From NCBI RefSeq assembly GCF_002091475.1, contig NZ_BCTR01000007.1, positions 1 through 64,000 of the forward strand: a stretch of 64,000 nt of DNA, read 5' to 3'. This document shows positions 24,959 through 34,084 of the stretch, one piece after another; within the stretch, counting starts at the first letter, position 1; each line of letters starts with the position of its first letter. This DNA comes from Sphingomonas azotifigens NBRC 15497. Its GTDB lineage: Bacteria; Pseudomonadota; Alphaproteobacteria; Sphingomonadales; Sphingomonadaceae. The translations under genes and the position numbers were made by a program. Under the pieces are notes generated by a model, which was not told the origin of the DNA, ran no database searches, and worked only from the letters and a program-made list of their open reading frames with translations.

Positions 24959-26011
24959 TTATGCGCTCCCAACCTTAACCGTTTCTCGACAGGCCTTCAG
25001 GATGGCCTCCGGCATCGCCGAAAGGCCGACTTCCTTCTCCACCGCACCCGCTTCCTTGGCAGCACGGGGCATGCCCCACACCACGCAGGTTTCTTTCGTC
25101 TGGCCCAGCGTGCGGGCACCGGCCCGACGCATTTCCAGCAGGCCCTGCGCACCGTCGCTGCCCATCCCGGTAAGGATGACGCCGACGGCACCGGCACCCA
25201 GTTTGGCGACCGAGCGGAACAGCACGTCCACCGACGGACGGTGGCCGGTCACCGGGTTGCCAGCGAGCAGCTTGATCCTGCCATTGGCACCGCCGGAGAG
25301 TTCCATATGTCGTTCGCCTCCAGGAGCAATATAGACGGTTCCCGGGGTCACTTGGGCGCCATCCGTAGCTTCCACTACGTTGACACGGCATTCTGCGTTC
25401 AGACGCTGCGCGAAGCTGCGCGTGAAGGTCGCCGGCATGTGCTGCACGATCAGGATCGGCGGCGAATCTTCCGGCAGCGCGGGCAGCAGCGAGAACAGCG
25501 CTTCCACGCCGCCCGTCGACGAGCCGATCGCGATCAGCTGCGCCGCGGCGCCGCTGCCGCCGGACGAGGCGACGCTCGGCTGTGCGGGCAGCCGCTGCGG
25601 GCCGGCGCGGGCGACCGAGCGCGCCGCGCTCTTCACCTTCTCGCACAGCAGCCCGGCATCGCGCTCGATATCTTCCGGCGAACCGCTCGGCTTGGTGACA
25701 TAGTCGACCGCGCCGAGGCGCAGCGCCTCGATCGTCACTTCCGCGCCGCGGGCGGTGAGGGTGGAGCACATCACCACCGGCATCGGCCGGAGGCGCATGA
25801 TGCGCTCGAGGAACGACAGGCCGTCCATCCCCGGCATTTCGACGTCGAGCGTCAGCACGTCGGGGTTGAGCGCCTTGATCATGTCACGGGCCGCGAACGG
25901 CTCCGGCGCCATGCCGACGACTTCGATCTCGGGATCGGCCGACAGCATCCGCTTCAGCGTCGCGCGCATCGATGCGCTGTCGTCGACGATGAGCGTACGG
26001 ACTGGTTTCAT
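24959..26011 (-). CDS. cheB: Chemotaxis methylesterase/deamidase CheB
   Basis: CheB removes receptor methyl groups when phosphorylated by CheA. The 350-aa protein starts at ATG 26011, which overlaps the cheR stop (ATGA). The receiver domain is at 1-120 (LIVDDSASMRATL, LTLDVEMPGMDGL). The C-terminal methylesterase (about 155-345) has the catalytic Ser in IGSSTGGVEALFSLL, the His in ILIVQHMPATFT and the Asp in VILTGMGSDGAQG. Length is typical. Confidence 0.96.
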   Translation of the reverse strand: MKPVRTLIVDDSASMRATLKRMLSADPEIEVVGMAPEPFAARDMIKALNPDVLTLDVEMPGMDGLSFLERIMRLRPMPVVMCSTLTARGAEVTIEALRLGAVDYVTKPSGSPEDIERDAGLLCEKVKSAARSVARAGPQRLPAQPSVASSGGSGAAAQLIAIGSSTGGVEALFSLLPALPEDSPPILIVQHMPATFTRSFAQRLNAECRVNVVEATDGAQVTPGTVYIAPGGERHMELSGGANGRIKLLAGNPVTGHRPSVDVLFRSVAKLGAGAVGVILTGMGSDGAQGLLEMRRAGARTLGQTKETCVVWGMPRAAKEAGAVEKEVGLSAMPEAILKACRETVKVGSA

Positions 26012-26895
26012 GCCCTGGACTCCGGCTTCTGATAAATGGTGTGCCCGCACGAGCGCATCTTGCTCGCGGCCGGGCCGATCAGCCGTTCCGAGTGACCGAT
26101 ATACAGGAAGCTCCCCGGGGCGAGCTGCTCGACGAAGCGATGCTCGAGCTCCTCCTTTGCGGGATCTCCGAAATAGATCATCACGTTACGACAGAAAATC
26201 ACATCATAGGCTGCTTTCAGCGGCCAGGGTTCGAACAGGTTCAGAACCTTTGCGGTGACGAGCTGGCGCGCCTCTTCGGCCATGATGAAACCGCCTTGTG
26301 CGGGCTTCATCCAGGTCGAGCGATAGGGCTCCGGCACGCCGGCGGCGACGTTCTCGGCATAGACCCCGCGCTGCACGGCCTCGACGACCGGCGGCGCGAT
26401 GTCCGTGGCGAGCAGCCGCACGTCCGCGTGGCGCAACCACGAGGCCGAGCTGCGGTCGGGGCCCAGCAGGCACATCGCGATCGTGTAGACTTCCTCGCCC
26501 GACGAGCAGCCTGCCGACCAGATCCGGATCGGCCCCTGCTTGCGCTGAAGGGTGGGGATCACGGTCTCGCGGAAGTGATCGAAATGGTGCGGCTCGCGGA
26601 AGAAGTGCGTGTGGTTGGTGGTCAGCGCCACCACCATCGCATGGCGTTCCTCCGCGTCGCTGTGCACCAGCTCGACATAGTCGCAGAACCGGGCGAGCCC
26701 GAATTTCCGCAGTCGGCGCGCAAGGCGCGACTGGACGAGTGTCGTCTTCGCCTCGCTCAGCGAAATGCGGGCATCCTCGTACATGATCGCGGCGATGGCC
26801 TGGAAGTCGCGGTGCGTGAGCTCCGCGGTCTGGCCGGGTGCCATCGCGTTTGCGGCGCCGGCGGACGCCGCGGCGGCGCCCCCGGCGGGGCTCAT
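26008..26895 (-). CDS. cheR: Chemoreceptor methyltransferase CheR
   Basis: CheR methylates receptor glutamates using S-adenosylmethionine. The 295-aa protein has an N-terminal helical domain (LTHRDFQAIAAIMYEDARISLSEAK, about 25-50). The SAM-binding domain shows IRIWSAGCSSGEEVYTIAM (about 122-140), LATDIAPPVVEAVQRGVY and VIFCRNVMIYF. It overlaps cheW by 4 bp. The nearby chemoreceptor ends in a WxxF-type CheR-docking tail. Confidence 0.95.
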   Translation of the reverse strand: MSPAGGAAAASAGAANAMAPGQTAELTHRDFQAIAAIMYEDARISLSEAKTTLVQSRLARRLRKFGLARFCDYVELVHSDAEERHAMVVALTTNHTHFFREPHHFDHFRETVIPTLQRKQGPIRIWSAGCSSGEEVYTIAMCLLGPDRSSASWLRHADVRLLATDIAPPVVEAVQRGVYAENVAAGVPEPYRSTWMKPAQGGFIMAEEARQLVTAKVLNLFEPWPLKAAYDVIFCRNVMIYFGDPAKEELEHRFVEQLAPGSFLYIGHSERLIGPAASKMRSCGHTIYQKPESRA

Positions 26896-27389
26896 GCTGC
26901 GAGATCCAGATGCTTGGTGAGGCTGAGCGCGTTGAGATCGAGCAGCAGGACCATGCTGCCGTTCTCGTCACGGGTGCCGTCCTTCGCACGGGTGGCGATG
27001 CGGACGAGCCCTGCGATCACGCTTTCCTCCAGCGTCGTCTCGACCGCCGGTGCCGGCTGGATCTCGTTGACGTTGATGCCGACGATGTCGTTCACTTCGT
27101 CGACGAGGAAACCCGCCTGCTTGCCCATGATGTTGACCACCAGGATGCACGAGCGTGCGTGCAGCTGGCTCGGCTCCCAGCCCAGGCGCTCGGCCAGGCC
27201 GACCACCGGGATCACGTTGCCGCGCAGGTTGGTCACGCCCTTCACGAAGCTCGGCACGTTGGGGAGCGGGGTCGGTTCGTCCCATTCGCGGATTTCGATG
27301 AGCGCGCTCATGTCGATCCCGAAGATCTGCTTGGCGAGCGAGAAGGTGACGATCTTGCGATCATTGGCGGTGTCAGGGGTGGTGCTCAT
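26892..27389 (-). CDS. cheW: Chemotaxis coupling protein CheW
   Basis: CheW links chemoreceptors to CheA. The 165-aa single-domain protein contains KIVTFSLAKQIFGIDMSALIEI, FVKGVTNLRGNVIPVVGLAERLG and ILVVNIMGKQAGFLVDEVNDIVGI, the usual CheW blocks. It overlaps cheA and cheR by 4 bp each. Confidence 0.95.
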   Translation of the reverse strand: MSTTPDTANDRKIVTFSLAKQIFGIDMSALIEIREWDEPTPLPNVPSFVKGVTNLRGNVIPVVGLAERLGWEPSQLHARSCILVVNIMGKQAGFLVDEVNDIVGINVNEIQPAPAVETTLEESVIAGLVRIATRAKDGTRDENGSMVLLLDLNALSLTKHLDLAA

Positions 27390-29674
27390 GCTGCCAGTCC
27401 TTTGGGCGAGTAACGGGAGGGCGAGGCAACCAGCGCCTCGATATCGAGGATGAGAGCGATCGAGCCGTCGCCCAGGATGGTCGCGCCACCCAGGCCGCGG
27501 ATCGGATGCAGGTTCTGATCCAGGCTCTTGATCACGACTTCGCGACGGTCATCGATGGTATCGACGACCAGGCCGACCTTGCCCGAGCTCTCGCTCTCGA
27601 CGATCACCACCAGCGAGTCCTCGATGGCGCGGTCGTCGTTGAGGCCGAAGATCTCGGTCGCGCGCCGTACCGGCAGATATTCGCCGCGCATGTCGATCAC
27701 TTCATGGTCGGGCGCGGTACGCTTCACCTGGCCGGGCTCGGGCTGGATCGTCTCCAGCACGTGCGTCAGCGGCAGGACGAAGCGCTGGCCGGCGAGCCGC
27801 ACGATCATGCCGTCCAGAATGGCCAGCGTGAGCGGCAGGATCATCGTGAAGGTCGTGCCTTCGCCCGGGACCGAGTGGATCTCGACGCGGCCGCCCAGGG
27901 CTTCCACGTTCGAGCGCACCACGTCCATGCCGACACCGCGACCCGAGATGTTCGAGATCTTCTCCGCGGTGGAGAAGCCCGGGGCGCAGATCAGCTGGTC
28001 GATTTCCTCGTTCGACAGCACCGCATCGGCGCTGATGATGCCCTTTTCGACCGCCTTGGCACGAACGCGTTCGCGGTTGATGCCGCGGCCGTTGTCCGCG
28101 ACGCGCACGAAGATCCGGGCGCCCTTCTGCTCGGCCGACAGCTTGATCGTGCCGGCGGGGTCCTTGCCCGCCGCGATCCGCTCTTCGGCGCTTTCCAGGC
28201 CATGGTCCGCGGCGTTGCGGATCATGTGGGTCAGCGGATCGCCGATCTTCTCGATCACGCCCTTGTCGACTTCGGTCGTCTCACCGATCGTCTCGAGGTT
28301 GATCTGCTTGCCGGTCTCGACCGAGAGATCGCGGAGCATGCGCGGCACGCGGCTGAAGGCCTGCCGGATCGGCTGGGCGCGCAGCGACATGACGTTGTCC
28401 TGGATCTGCCGGGTGAGGCGAGCCAGTTCGGGCAGTTCGACGCGCTGGCGATCGGCCGGCGACAGCCGGTCGGCCAGGATCGAGTTGCGGATCACCAGCT
28501 CGCCGACCAGATTGAGCAGCAGGTCGAGCTTGACGAGGTCCACGCGGATCGTCTGCGCGGCTTCGTTGCCCGGCTTGGCCGGACCGCCGCCGCCAGCACC
28601 AGCACCACCGCCACCGGGGCCACCGGGCGTGCCGCCACCGCCGGCCGGCGGGGTCGCCGCCGCGGCCGGGGCAGGGGCGGCTTCGGGCGCCGCCGCCACG
28701 GGTGCAGGTGCCGGAGCGGGCGCAGGCGCCGGGGCCGGAGCCGCCGGGGCAGGGCCCAGGTCCATGAAGTCGTCGACCGTCGCCGTCACCGGCACGAACG
28801 GGATCTCGTCGCCGTCCATCTCGGTCTCACCTGCGCCATCGGGCAGGACCACGTCTTCACTGTTGCGCGTGATCTCGATCACCGAATCCGGCGCGACGAA
28901 ATCGAAGCAGTCGGAGAGGTCGCTTTCCGGCAGCTCGGCCGGGGCGTGCATCACCCAGGTGAAGTAGCTGTCTTCCGGATCGATCTCGCGCAGCGGCGGG
29001 AGCGTGCTGATGTCGACCGAGTGGACACGGGCGCCCAGGCCTTCGAGCTCACGGACCGTCAATAGCGGTTCACCGGCATTGGCGAGCGCGGCACGCGACG
29101 GCTTGAAGCGCACGCTCCAGCCAGCCGCTTCCTCCGCGGGTGCGTCGAGGTCGTCGAGCGACACGCCCACCGGGCGGAAGCCGAACTCGTCTTCCTCTTC
29201 CTCCATCGCCGGCGCGGCCGCCGGGGCGGCGGGGGCGGGGGCTGCCGCGGCAGGCGCGGCCGCAGCCGGCGCGTCACCATCGGGAACACCCTTGTTGGCG
29301 AGCACCTGCTCGAGCGCGCTCAGTGCGGCCCCATCGTTCGGCCGCGAGGCATTGCCCTTCGCCGCCTCGACATGGTCCGACAGGATGTCGAACGAGCTCA
29401 GCATCACCCGGATCACGCCGGGCGAGGGGACGATCTTCCCGGCACGCACCTCGTCGAGCACATTCTCGAACTTGTGCGCGAAGGCGGTCAGGTCCGAATG
29501 GCCGAAGGCGCCGGCGCCACCCTTGATCGAGTGGATCGCGCGGAACACACCGGCAATGGTTTCGGCAGACAGATCGCCCGCCTGCATCGCCGACAGCCCT
29601 TCCTCGGCCGTCGTGAGGCCTTCAGTGCACTCTTCGAAGAAGATTGCCTGGATATCGTCGAATTCATCGCTCAC
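27386..29674 (-). CDS. cheA: Chemotaxis histidine kinase CheA
   Basis: CheA phosphorylates CheY and CheB. The 762-aa protein has the P1 Hpt domain with His48 in FRAIHSIKGGAGAFG. A Pro/Ala-rich linker and a P2-like region (about 165-275) follow. The dimerisation P3 has LDLLLNLVGELVIRNSIL. The P4 ATPase domain has HMIRNAADHGLE, DNGRGIN and SGRGVGMDVV (about 445-615), and the CheW-like P5 is at the C-terminus. A second Ala/Pro linker lies at about 305-375. Length is within the usual range for alphaproteobacteria. Confidence 0.97.
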   Translation of the reverse strand: MSDEFDDIQAIFFEECTEGLTTAEEGLSAMQAGDLSAETIAGVFRAIHSIKGGAGAFGHSDLTAFAHKFENVLDEVRAGKIVPSPGVIRVMLSSFDILSDHVEAAKGNASRPNDGAALSALEQVLANKGVPDGDAPAAAAPAAAAPAPAAPAAAPAMEEEEDEFGFRPVGVSLDDLDAPAEEAAGWSVRFKPSRAALANAGEPLLTVRELEGLGARVHSVDISTLPPLREIDPEDSYFTWVMHAPAELPESDLSDCFDFVAPDSVIEITRNSEDVVLPDGAGETEMDGDEIPFVPVTATVDDFMDLGPAPAAPAPAPAPAPAPAPVAAAPEAAPAPAAAATPPAGGGGTPGGPGGGGAGAGGGGPAKPGNEAAQTIRVDLVKLDLLLNLVGELVIRNSILADRLSPADRQRVELPELARLTRQIQDNVMSLRAQPIRQAFSRVPRMLRDLSVETGKQINLETIGETTEVDKGVIEKIGDPLTHMIRNAADHGLESAEERIAAGKDPAGTIKLSAEQKGARIFVRVADNGRGINRERVRAKAVEKGIISADAVLSNEEIDQLICAPGFSTAEKISNISGRGVGMDVVRSNVEALGGRVEIHSVPGEGTTFTMILPLTLAILDGMIVRLAGQRFVLPLTHVLETIQPEPGQVKRTAPDHEVIDMRGEYLPVRRATEIFGLNDDRAIEDSLVVIVESESSGKVGLVVDTIDDRREVVIKSLDQNLHPIRGLGGATILGDGSIALILDIEALVASPSRYSPKGLAA

Positions 29675-30036
29675 GGGCAGACGCGGCGGATCGCCGCTCC
29701 CAGCTTGGTGGCCTCGAACGGCTTGGTGATCCAGCCGGTGGCACCGGCCGAGCGGGCGCGCGCCTTCTTCTCGTCCGAGAATTCGGTCGAGAGCACCAGG
29801 ATCGGCACGCCCTTGAATTCGGGAACCTGGCGCACGGCCTCGATCAGTTCGAACCCGTCCATCTTCGGCATGTTGATGTCGGTGATGAGCAGGTCGGGCT
29901 TGACCTCGTGCATGCGCTCCAGGCCATGCTGCCCGTCGTTCGCGCTCTCGATGCGAAAGCCCTGCGAGGTCAGCGACGTCTTGAGCAGCATGCGCATGCT
30001 CGCGGAGTCATCGACGGTAAGGATCAGCTTGGTCAC
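29671..30036 (-). CDS. cheY: Single-domain response regulator CheY (first copy)
   Basis: The 121-aa receiver contains LTVDDSASMRMLL, the phosphoacceptor Asp in LLITDINMPKMDGFELI (near residue 53), ILVLSTE and GWITKPFEATKL. It overlaps cheA and the STAS gene by 4 bp each. The two CheY proteins may divide motor binding and phosphate-sink roles, as in Sinorhizobium; the sequence alone does not tell which is which. Confidence 0.93.
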   Translation of the reverse strand: MTKLILTVDDSASMRMLLKTSLTSQGFRIESANDGQHGLERMHEVKPDLLITDINMPKMDGFELIEAVRQVPEFKGVPILVLSTEFSDEKKARARSAGATGWITKPFEATKLGAAIRRVCP

Positions 30037-30353
30037 AGAAGTTCTCCGGTATCAATGCCGACCGCCGCTGCGAGCTGGCAACGGTTCACACGATCGGTGA
30101 AGGCAGTGCTGGGGTTGAGGATGGTGAAGGCCTTGCCGAGCTTTTCGGCTTCGGCCTTGGCAGCGACGAGCAGCTGCAGCACCGCCTGGCCGACGCTCTC
30201 GACCTGCGAGGCATCGATCTCGACCGGTCCGTCGCCGTCGACCGCCTGGAGGAGGCGGGTTTGAAGATCCGCGGCCGTCACGGTGGTTCCGTGCGCGGGG
30301 AGCGCGAGCGCGTTGTCCGCGCCGGCCTCAAGCGGTGGCAGGGGAAAGTCCAT
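30033..30353 (-). CDS. STAS-domain protein of the che operon
   Basis: The 106-aa protein is a lone STAS fold: VTAADLQTRLLQAVDGDGPVEIDASQVESVGQAVLQLLVAAKAEAEKLGKAF. The conserved Ser or Thr of anti-anti-sigma factors falls at the VESVGQ segment. Such proteins occur at the start of many proteobacterial che operons and may organise the array or bind CheA. It overlaps motA by 26 bp and cheY by 4 bp. Confidence 0.85.
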   Translation of the reverse strand: MDFPLPPLEAGADNALALPAHGTTVTAADLQTRLLQAVDGDGPVEIDASQVESVGQAVLQLLVAAKAEAEKLGKAFTILNPSTAFTDRVNRCQLAAAVGIDTGELL

Positions 30354-31212
30354 TTTTGGCCTCGTCGAGAGCGGTTTCGAGTTGCTGGAAGGTCGGCGCG
30401 TACGCGGTGGGCGTCATGCGACGGGCGATTTCGATCGCGACCTGCACCGGCTGGTTCTGGGCATAGGCAACGATGGCGGTCTTCACGATGGTGAAGGGCT
30501 TGGAGTCGGCTTCGATCGTCTCGAGCAGCTTGCCGGCGAGCGGCGCCACCACGCAGTAGGACAGAAGCACGCCGAGGAAGGTACCGACGAGCGCGCCGCC
30601 GATCATTGCGCCCAGGATCTCGGTCGGCTGATCGATCGAGCCCATGGTCTTGATGACGCCGAGCACCGCCGCGACGATGCCGATGGCGGGCAGGCCGTCG
30701 GCCATCAGCTGCAGCGAGTGCTGCGGATGGGTTTCCTCGTGATGGTGCTTCTCGATGTCCGCTTCCATCGCTGCTTCCAGCTGGTGCGGGTCCTCGAAAT
30801 TGACCGTCATCATCCGCAGATAGTCGCAGAGGAACTCGATCAGGTGGTGATCGGCGAGCAGCCGCGGATAGGGCTTGAAAAGGTCGCTCTCCTCCGGCTT
30901 GTCGAGATGCGGCTCGATACCGGTGGCGCCGCTCCTCTTGAACAGCGAGAGCAGGGTGAACATCAGGGTCAGCAGGTCGGTATAGTCGCTGGCCTTCCAG
31001 CGCCCGCCCTTGAACGCGCGCATGATGCCGGCACCGGCCTTCTTCACCGTCGGCATCGAGTTGCCGACGATGAAGGCGCCGATCGCCGCGCCGCCGATCG
31101 CCATAAGCTCGTGCGGCATCGCCTCGGCGATGATCCCGAATTTGCCGCCCGACATGATGAAACTGCCGAACACGCAACCGAGAATGATGACGAAACCAAC
31201 TGCGTTCAGCAT
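30328..31212 (-). CDS. motA: Flagellar stator protein MotA
   Basis: MotA forms the proton channel ring that drives rotor FliG. The 294-aa protein has four membrane segments: about 4-22, 35-51, 171-192 and 203-225. The MotA/TolQ/ExbB signature is LPAIGIVAAVLGVIKTMGSIDQP, and the cytoplasmic loop contains the conserved charged residues (FKPYPRLLADHHLIEFLCDYLRM). It is the first gene of the operon down to fliL, with a TCCTATAAT element 36 bp upstream. Confidence 0.96.
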   Translation of the reverse strand: MLNAVGFVIILGCVFGSFIMSGGKFGIIAEAMPHELMAIGGAAIGAFIVGNSMPTVKKAGAGIMRAFKGGRWKASDYTDLLTLMFTLLSLFKRSGATGIEPHLDKPEESDLFKPYPRLLADHHLIEFLCDYLRMMTVNFEDPHQLEAAMEADIEKHHHEETHPQHSLQLMADGLPAIGIVAAVLGVIKTMGSIDQPTEILGAMIGGALVGTFLGVLLSYCVVAPLAGKLLETIEADSKPFTIVKTAIVAYAQNQPVQVAIEIARRMTPTAYAPTFQQLETALDEAKNGLSPATA

Positions 31213-31247
31213 GACGGGCTCAAATTCTTTCCCTGGATCTTTCCAGA

Positions 31248-31256
31248 ATTATAGGA
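31248..31256 (-). promoter_or_regulatory. TCCTATAAT element upstream of motA
   Basis: On the minus strand this reads ACCATCCTATAATTCTGG, 36 bp before the motA ATG. ACCATCCTATAAT is identical to the fliK element. The TAA stop of the upstream 95-aa gene is part of the motif. Confidence 0.55.
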
Positions 31257-31536
31257 TGGTTTCCGGCCGGGTGGGGGTTCTGGGAAACTGCTTAGGCGGA
31301 AAGGTGATCGCGCTCCCGATCCCGCCCTGGATGACGGCAAGATTGTTGCGTAGGCGGCGCTGCTCGAGCGACGCGAGCAGCGCGCTGCCGTTCCAAGGGA
31401 ACGCCAGTTTGCCCACCGAAAAGGTCAGGCATGGACGTCTGCTGGCGCCGGCATCGCCTTCGGCGCCGATTCCGGCGATGTTGCGCACCCGGATGGCCCG
31501 CAACGTGCCGAGGATGACGTCCCAGCATTCGGCCAT
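31249..31536 (-). CDS. Small uncharacterised protein between the HAD gene and motA
   Basis: The frame encodes 95 aa (MAECWDVILGTLRAIRVRN...) with a strongly GC-rich third codon position, as expected for a real gene here. It has no Arg-rich shadow character in the 31249-31536 portion. I do not recognise it. It starts 20 bp after the stop of the large HAD gene, probably by translational coupling, since no good ribosome binding site is seen. Its TAA stop lies inside the motA promoter-like element. Confidence 0.5.
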   Translation of the reverse strand: MAECWDVILGTLRAIRVRNIAGIGAEGDAGASRRPCLTFSVGKLAFPWNGSALLASLEQRRLRNNLAVIQGGIGSAITFPPKQFPRTPTRPETIL

Positions 31537-31556
31537 CGCATGGATCAGACGATCGG

Positions 31557-33971
31557 TCAGGCGTTGGCAGACTGGGCGCCGACGCGGTGGGCGGGAGCCG
31601 ACGCACCTGTCGCCACCCGATAGGCGATGGGGCGGAACACCAGCGCCAGCATCATCGGCCGATCGTCGATGCGCGGGGGTGGGGGCACCATCATGAACGC
31701 GAATTCGTTCTCGCAATGGTAGAGATGCGGCGCGACCTGCTGGATACCCTCAAGCGAGGGCTTGGCAGCAATCTCGTTGTTCGGCGAACGTCGCACCTCC
31801 TCCAGGAAGTCCTCGACCGACAGGAAGCTGGCGCTTTGGACCTGCACCCAGTCGAACAGCTGGCCGAACTGGACGCCGATCGAGAAGCGGCAATCCTGGA
31901 TCGGGATGGCCGCCAGATAATAGCCGTCATGGGTGGGCGTGGCAGTGACCGCGCCGGTGGAGGCGTGCACGCCGTCGGCCGCGATCAGCGGCAGCGAGAT
32001 CGTGCTGTCGACGAAATCGCCATATTTGAGCGGCAGGCCGAAGCGGGCTTGGGCGAGCAGGGACAGCTTGATCGGCATGCCCTCGCCGTGCAGTTCGGCC
32101 GGCAGGTACATGCGCTCCGAACCCTTCAGGTACATCAGCCCGCGCTGGCGCAACCCGCGGCGGGCGATCACCGGATCGAACAGCGGCACGGTGTCGCTCA
32201 CGCCCAGGTTCACGTCGTGCTCGAACTCGTTGACCACCGCCAGCTCGTGCGCCATCGGCAGGAACATCAGCCGTCCGAGCACGGCCGCCGCGGCATCGCG
32301 CCACAGGGGAAGTTCGTCGATCGGGCTGCCGCGCAGGCGCGCCGCCGCCTGCGCGCGCTCGAAGTGCAGCGCGCCTTCCTGGATGCGCTCGCGGACCGCG
32401 CTCTGGCGTCCCTTGATGCTGTTTTCGGTGCGGATGGGGGTGCCATCGTCGCGGTAATCGATCGTCGAGCCCAGCGACGCGGTACAGATCTGCTCGATGA
32501 TCGCGACATTGGAGGCGATGGCCTCGAGCGCGTAGCAATCATAGTGCTCGCCGTCGATCAGGCCCTTCTTGTCGAGCCCGGATCGCACATGTTCGCGCAG
32601 CAACAGATAGCGTCCGGCGACATGGACGCCGAACCGTTCGCGCAGGAGCGCGTCGACGTCATTCTGCACCGAGCCGTTATAGCCGAGGTCGACCAGCATC
32701 AGCGTATCGCCGGGCTGCGGGTCGGCGCATGCGCGGACATGGGTAATCAGCCGATCGGCGAAGCGGCGGTTCGACCGGACGATCTGGTTCATCCGATGCG
32801 GCTTGCGGACCTCGCGCAAGAAGGCGAGATTGCGGCCCCGGCTTTCTGGAAGCGCATTCAGAAGCTTCCTGGCTTCCGCGTCCGGGAGCAGTTGCTTGGC
32901 CAGCTTGTCGACCCTGCTGCCGATCTCGTATTCAAGATACTGGTTCACGGACGCTTCGCTGGTGAGGGACGAGGCGGTCGCGGTGAAGCGGCTGATCTCC
33001 ACCGGGTGACCGGCGTCTTGCGACTTCGCCGTGCGGTGCATGCGCATCGGCAACAGGCCGTCGCGCATCAGGAACAGCCAGTGAATGGTGCCGCCGCGTT
33101 CGGCCTGGAGCGTATCGGCCTCGTGCTGCAGCCAGCGCTCGAAGGCGTGGAAGGCAGGCCCGACAACCGAGAAGCCGAGCGCCTCGGCGGGGTCCTCGAT
33201 CCGCGGTTCGCCCAGCGCAAGCGCGGCGCGATGCGGCTGCGGCGTGGTCATCGTCGCACTCTGCCGCGGATTCAGCATCGCACCGATCGAGGATTCGAGC
33301 CGCAGGCGCTGTTCGGTCTTCCCGTCGAACTGCTTGAGGTGGAGCGTCTGCACGCCGAACGGGGCGACGCCGTCGACGTCCGCTGCCTTGTTGTCGCCGA
33401 TGTGAAGGATCGCTTCCGGCGTACATTTCAGCGCCTTCAGCACATCTTCGTACAACCCGTCCGCCTTGGAGCGGCGGTAATGGGACGAGCAGAAGACCCG
33501 GTCGATCATCGCCGCGACGTCGGCGCCGGCGGCGCGGACGATGAGGTCGCGAAGCTGATCGGCATCCAGGTACGTGTCGGAAACGATGATCACGTCCAGC
33601 CCGCGCTTCTTGGCTTCTTGAATCAGGGCCACGGTCGGTGCGAAGGCAAAGCAATGGCGCACCTCGGCGGCGATCTCGTGCTCGATCGCGGCGGTAATCG
33701 AGGCCTTCGAGGCCGAGGGCAGCAGTTCGCGATAGATTTCCGCGATGGTCACTTCGTTCCGCCGATGACGCACCAGCGCAGCGGAGCGCGCGCGCGATTC
33801 CGCCCGCTGCCGCTGCAGTATGGTGGTGCCGGGCAGGGCGCTGAAAATGTCGCGTGGCGCGTGGCTGTCACGCCAGAGCAGCGTGTCGAAGCAGTCGAGT
33901 GATAGCAGCTTGACGCCTTCGCGCCCGTCTAGCGCCGACGGCAACGCATGCGGAAGGATGAAATCGGTCAC
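31557..33971 (-). CDS. Large HAD-superfamily protein of unknown substrate
   Basis: The 804-aa protein starts at GTG 33971 (MTDFILPHAL), with AGGGAC 8 nt upstream. The N-terminal 200 residues form a HAD hydrolase: motif I LLSLDCFDTLLWR, motif II IIVSDTYLDAD, a Lys in RRSKADGLYEDVLK and motif IV AILHIGDNKAADVDG. The remaining 600 residues have no clear family, but contain WLFLMRDGLLPMRMHR and MLVDLGYNGSVQNDVDALL. These resemble proteins encoded in surface-polysaccharide and modification loci. It lies between motA and flaF with a TCCTATAAG element upstream, so it may modify flagellin or be part of motility control; this is inference. Confidence 0.7.
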   Translation of the reverse strand: MTDFILPHALPSALDGREGVKLLSLDCFDTLLWRDSHAPRDIFSALPGTTILQRQRAESRARSAALVRHRRNEVTIAEIYRELLPSASKASITAAIEHEIAAEVRHCFAFAPTVALIQEAKKRGLDVIIVSDTYLDADQLRDLIVRAAGADVAAMIDRVFCSSHYRRSKADGLYEDVLKALKCTPEAILHIGDNKAADVDGVAPFGVQTLHLKQFDGKTEQRLRLESSIGAMLNPRQSATMTTPQPHRAALALGEPRIEDPAEALGFSVVGPAFHAFERWLQHEADTLQAERGGTIHWLFLMRDGLLPMRMHRTAKSQDAGHPVEISRFTATASSLTSEASVNQYLEYEIGSRVDKLAKQLLPDAEARKLLNALPESRGRNLAFLREVRKPHRMNQIVRSNRRFADRLITHVRACADPQPGDTLMLVDLGYNGSVQNDVDALLRERFGVHVAGRYLLLREHVRSGLDKKGLIDGEHYDCYALEAIASNVAIIEQICTASLGSTIDYRDDGTPIRTENSIKGRQSAVRERIQEGALHFERAQAAARLRGSPIDELPLWRDAAAAVLGRLMFLPMAHELAVVNEFEHDVNLGVSDTVPLFDPVIARRGLRQRGLMYLKGSERMYLPAELHGEGMPIKLSLLAQARFGLPLKYGDFVDSTISLPLIAADGVHASTGAVTATPTHDGYYLAAIPIQDCRFSIGVQFGQLFDWVQVQSASFLSVEDFLEEVRRSPNNEIAAKPSLEGIQQVAPHLYHCENEFAFMMVPPPPRIDDRPMMLALVFRPIAYRVATGASAPAHRVGAQSANA

Positions 33972-34015
33972 GGTACTGTCCCTGGAAAGCGCCCGCACCG
34001 AGGGGACGCAGGAAT

Positions 34016-34024
34016 CTTATAGGA
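34016..34024 (-). promoter_or_regulatory. TCCTATAAG element upstream of the HAD gene
   Basis: On the minus strand this reads CGCCTTCCTATAAGATTCC, 45 bp before the GTG at 33971. It is identical over TTCCTATAAGA to the flgI element. Confidence 0.5.
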
Positions 34025-34051
34025 AGGCGACGGACCAGGTCGGCAAAATCT

Positions 34052-34060
34052 TCCTACAAT
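34052..34060 (+). promoter_or_regulatory. TCCTACAAT element upstream of flaF
   Basis: This is one mismatch from TCCTATAAT, followed by GG as in fliK and PilZ, and 24 bp before the flaF ATG at 34085. GGAGCAAAGGAGC just after it supplies the ribosome binding site. Confidence 0.5.
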
Positions 34061-34084
34061 GGCGGCAGGAGCAAAGGAGCTACG

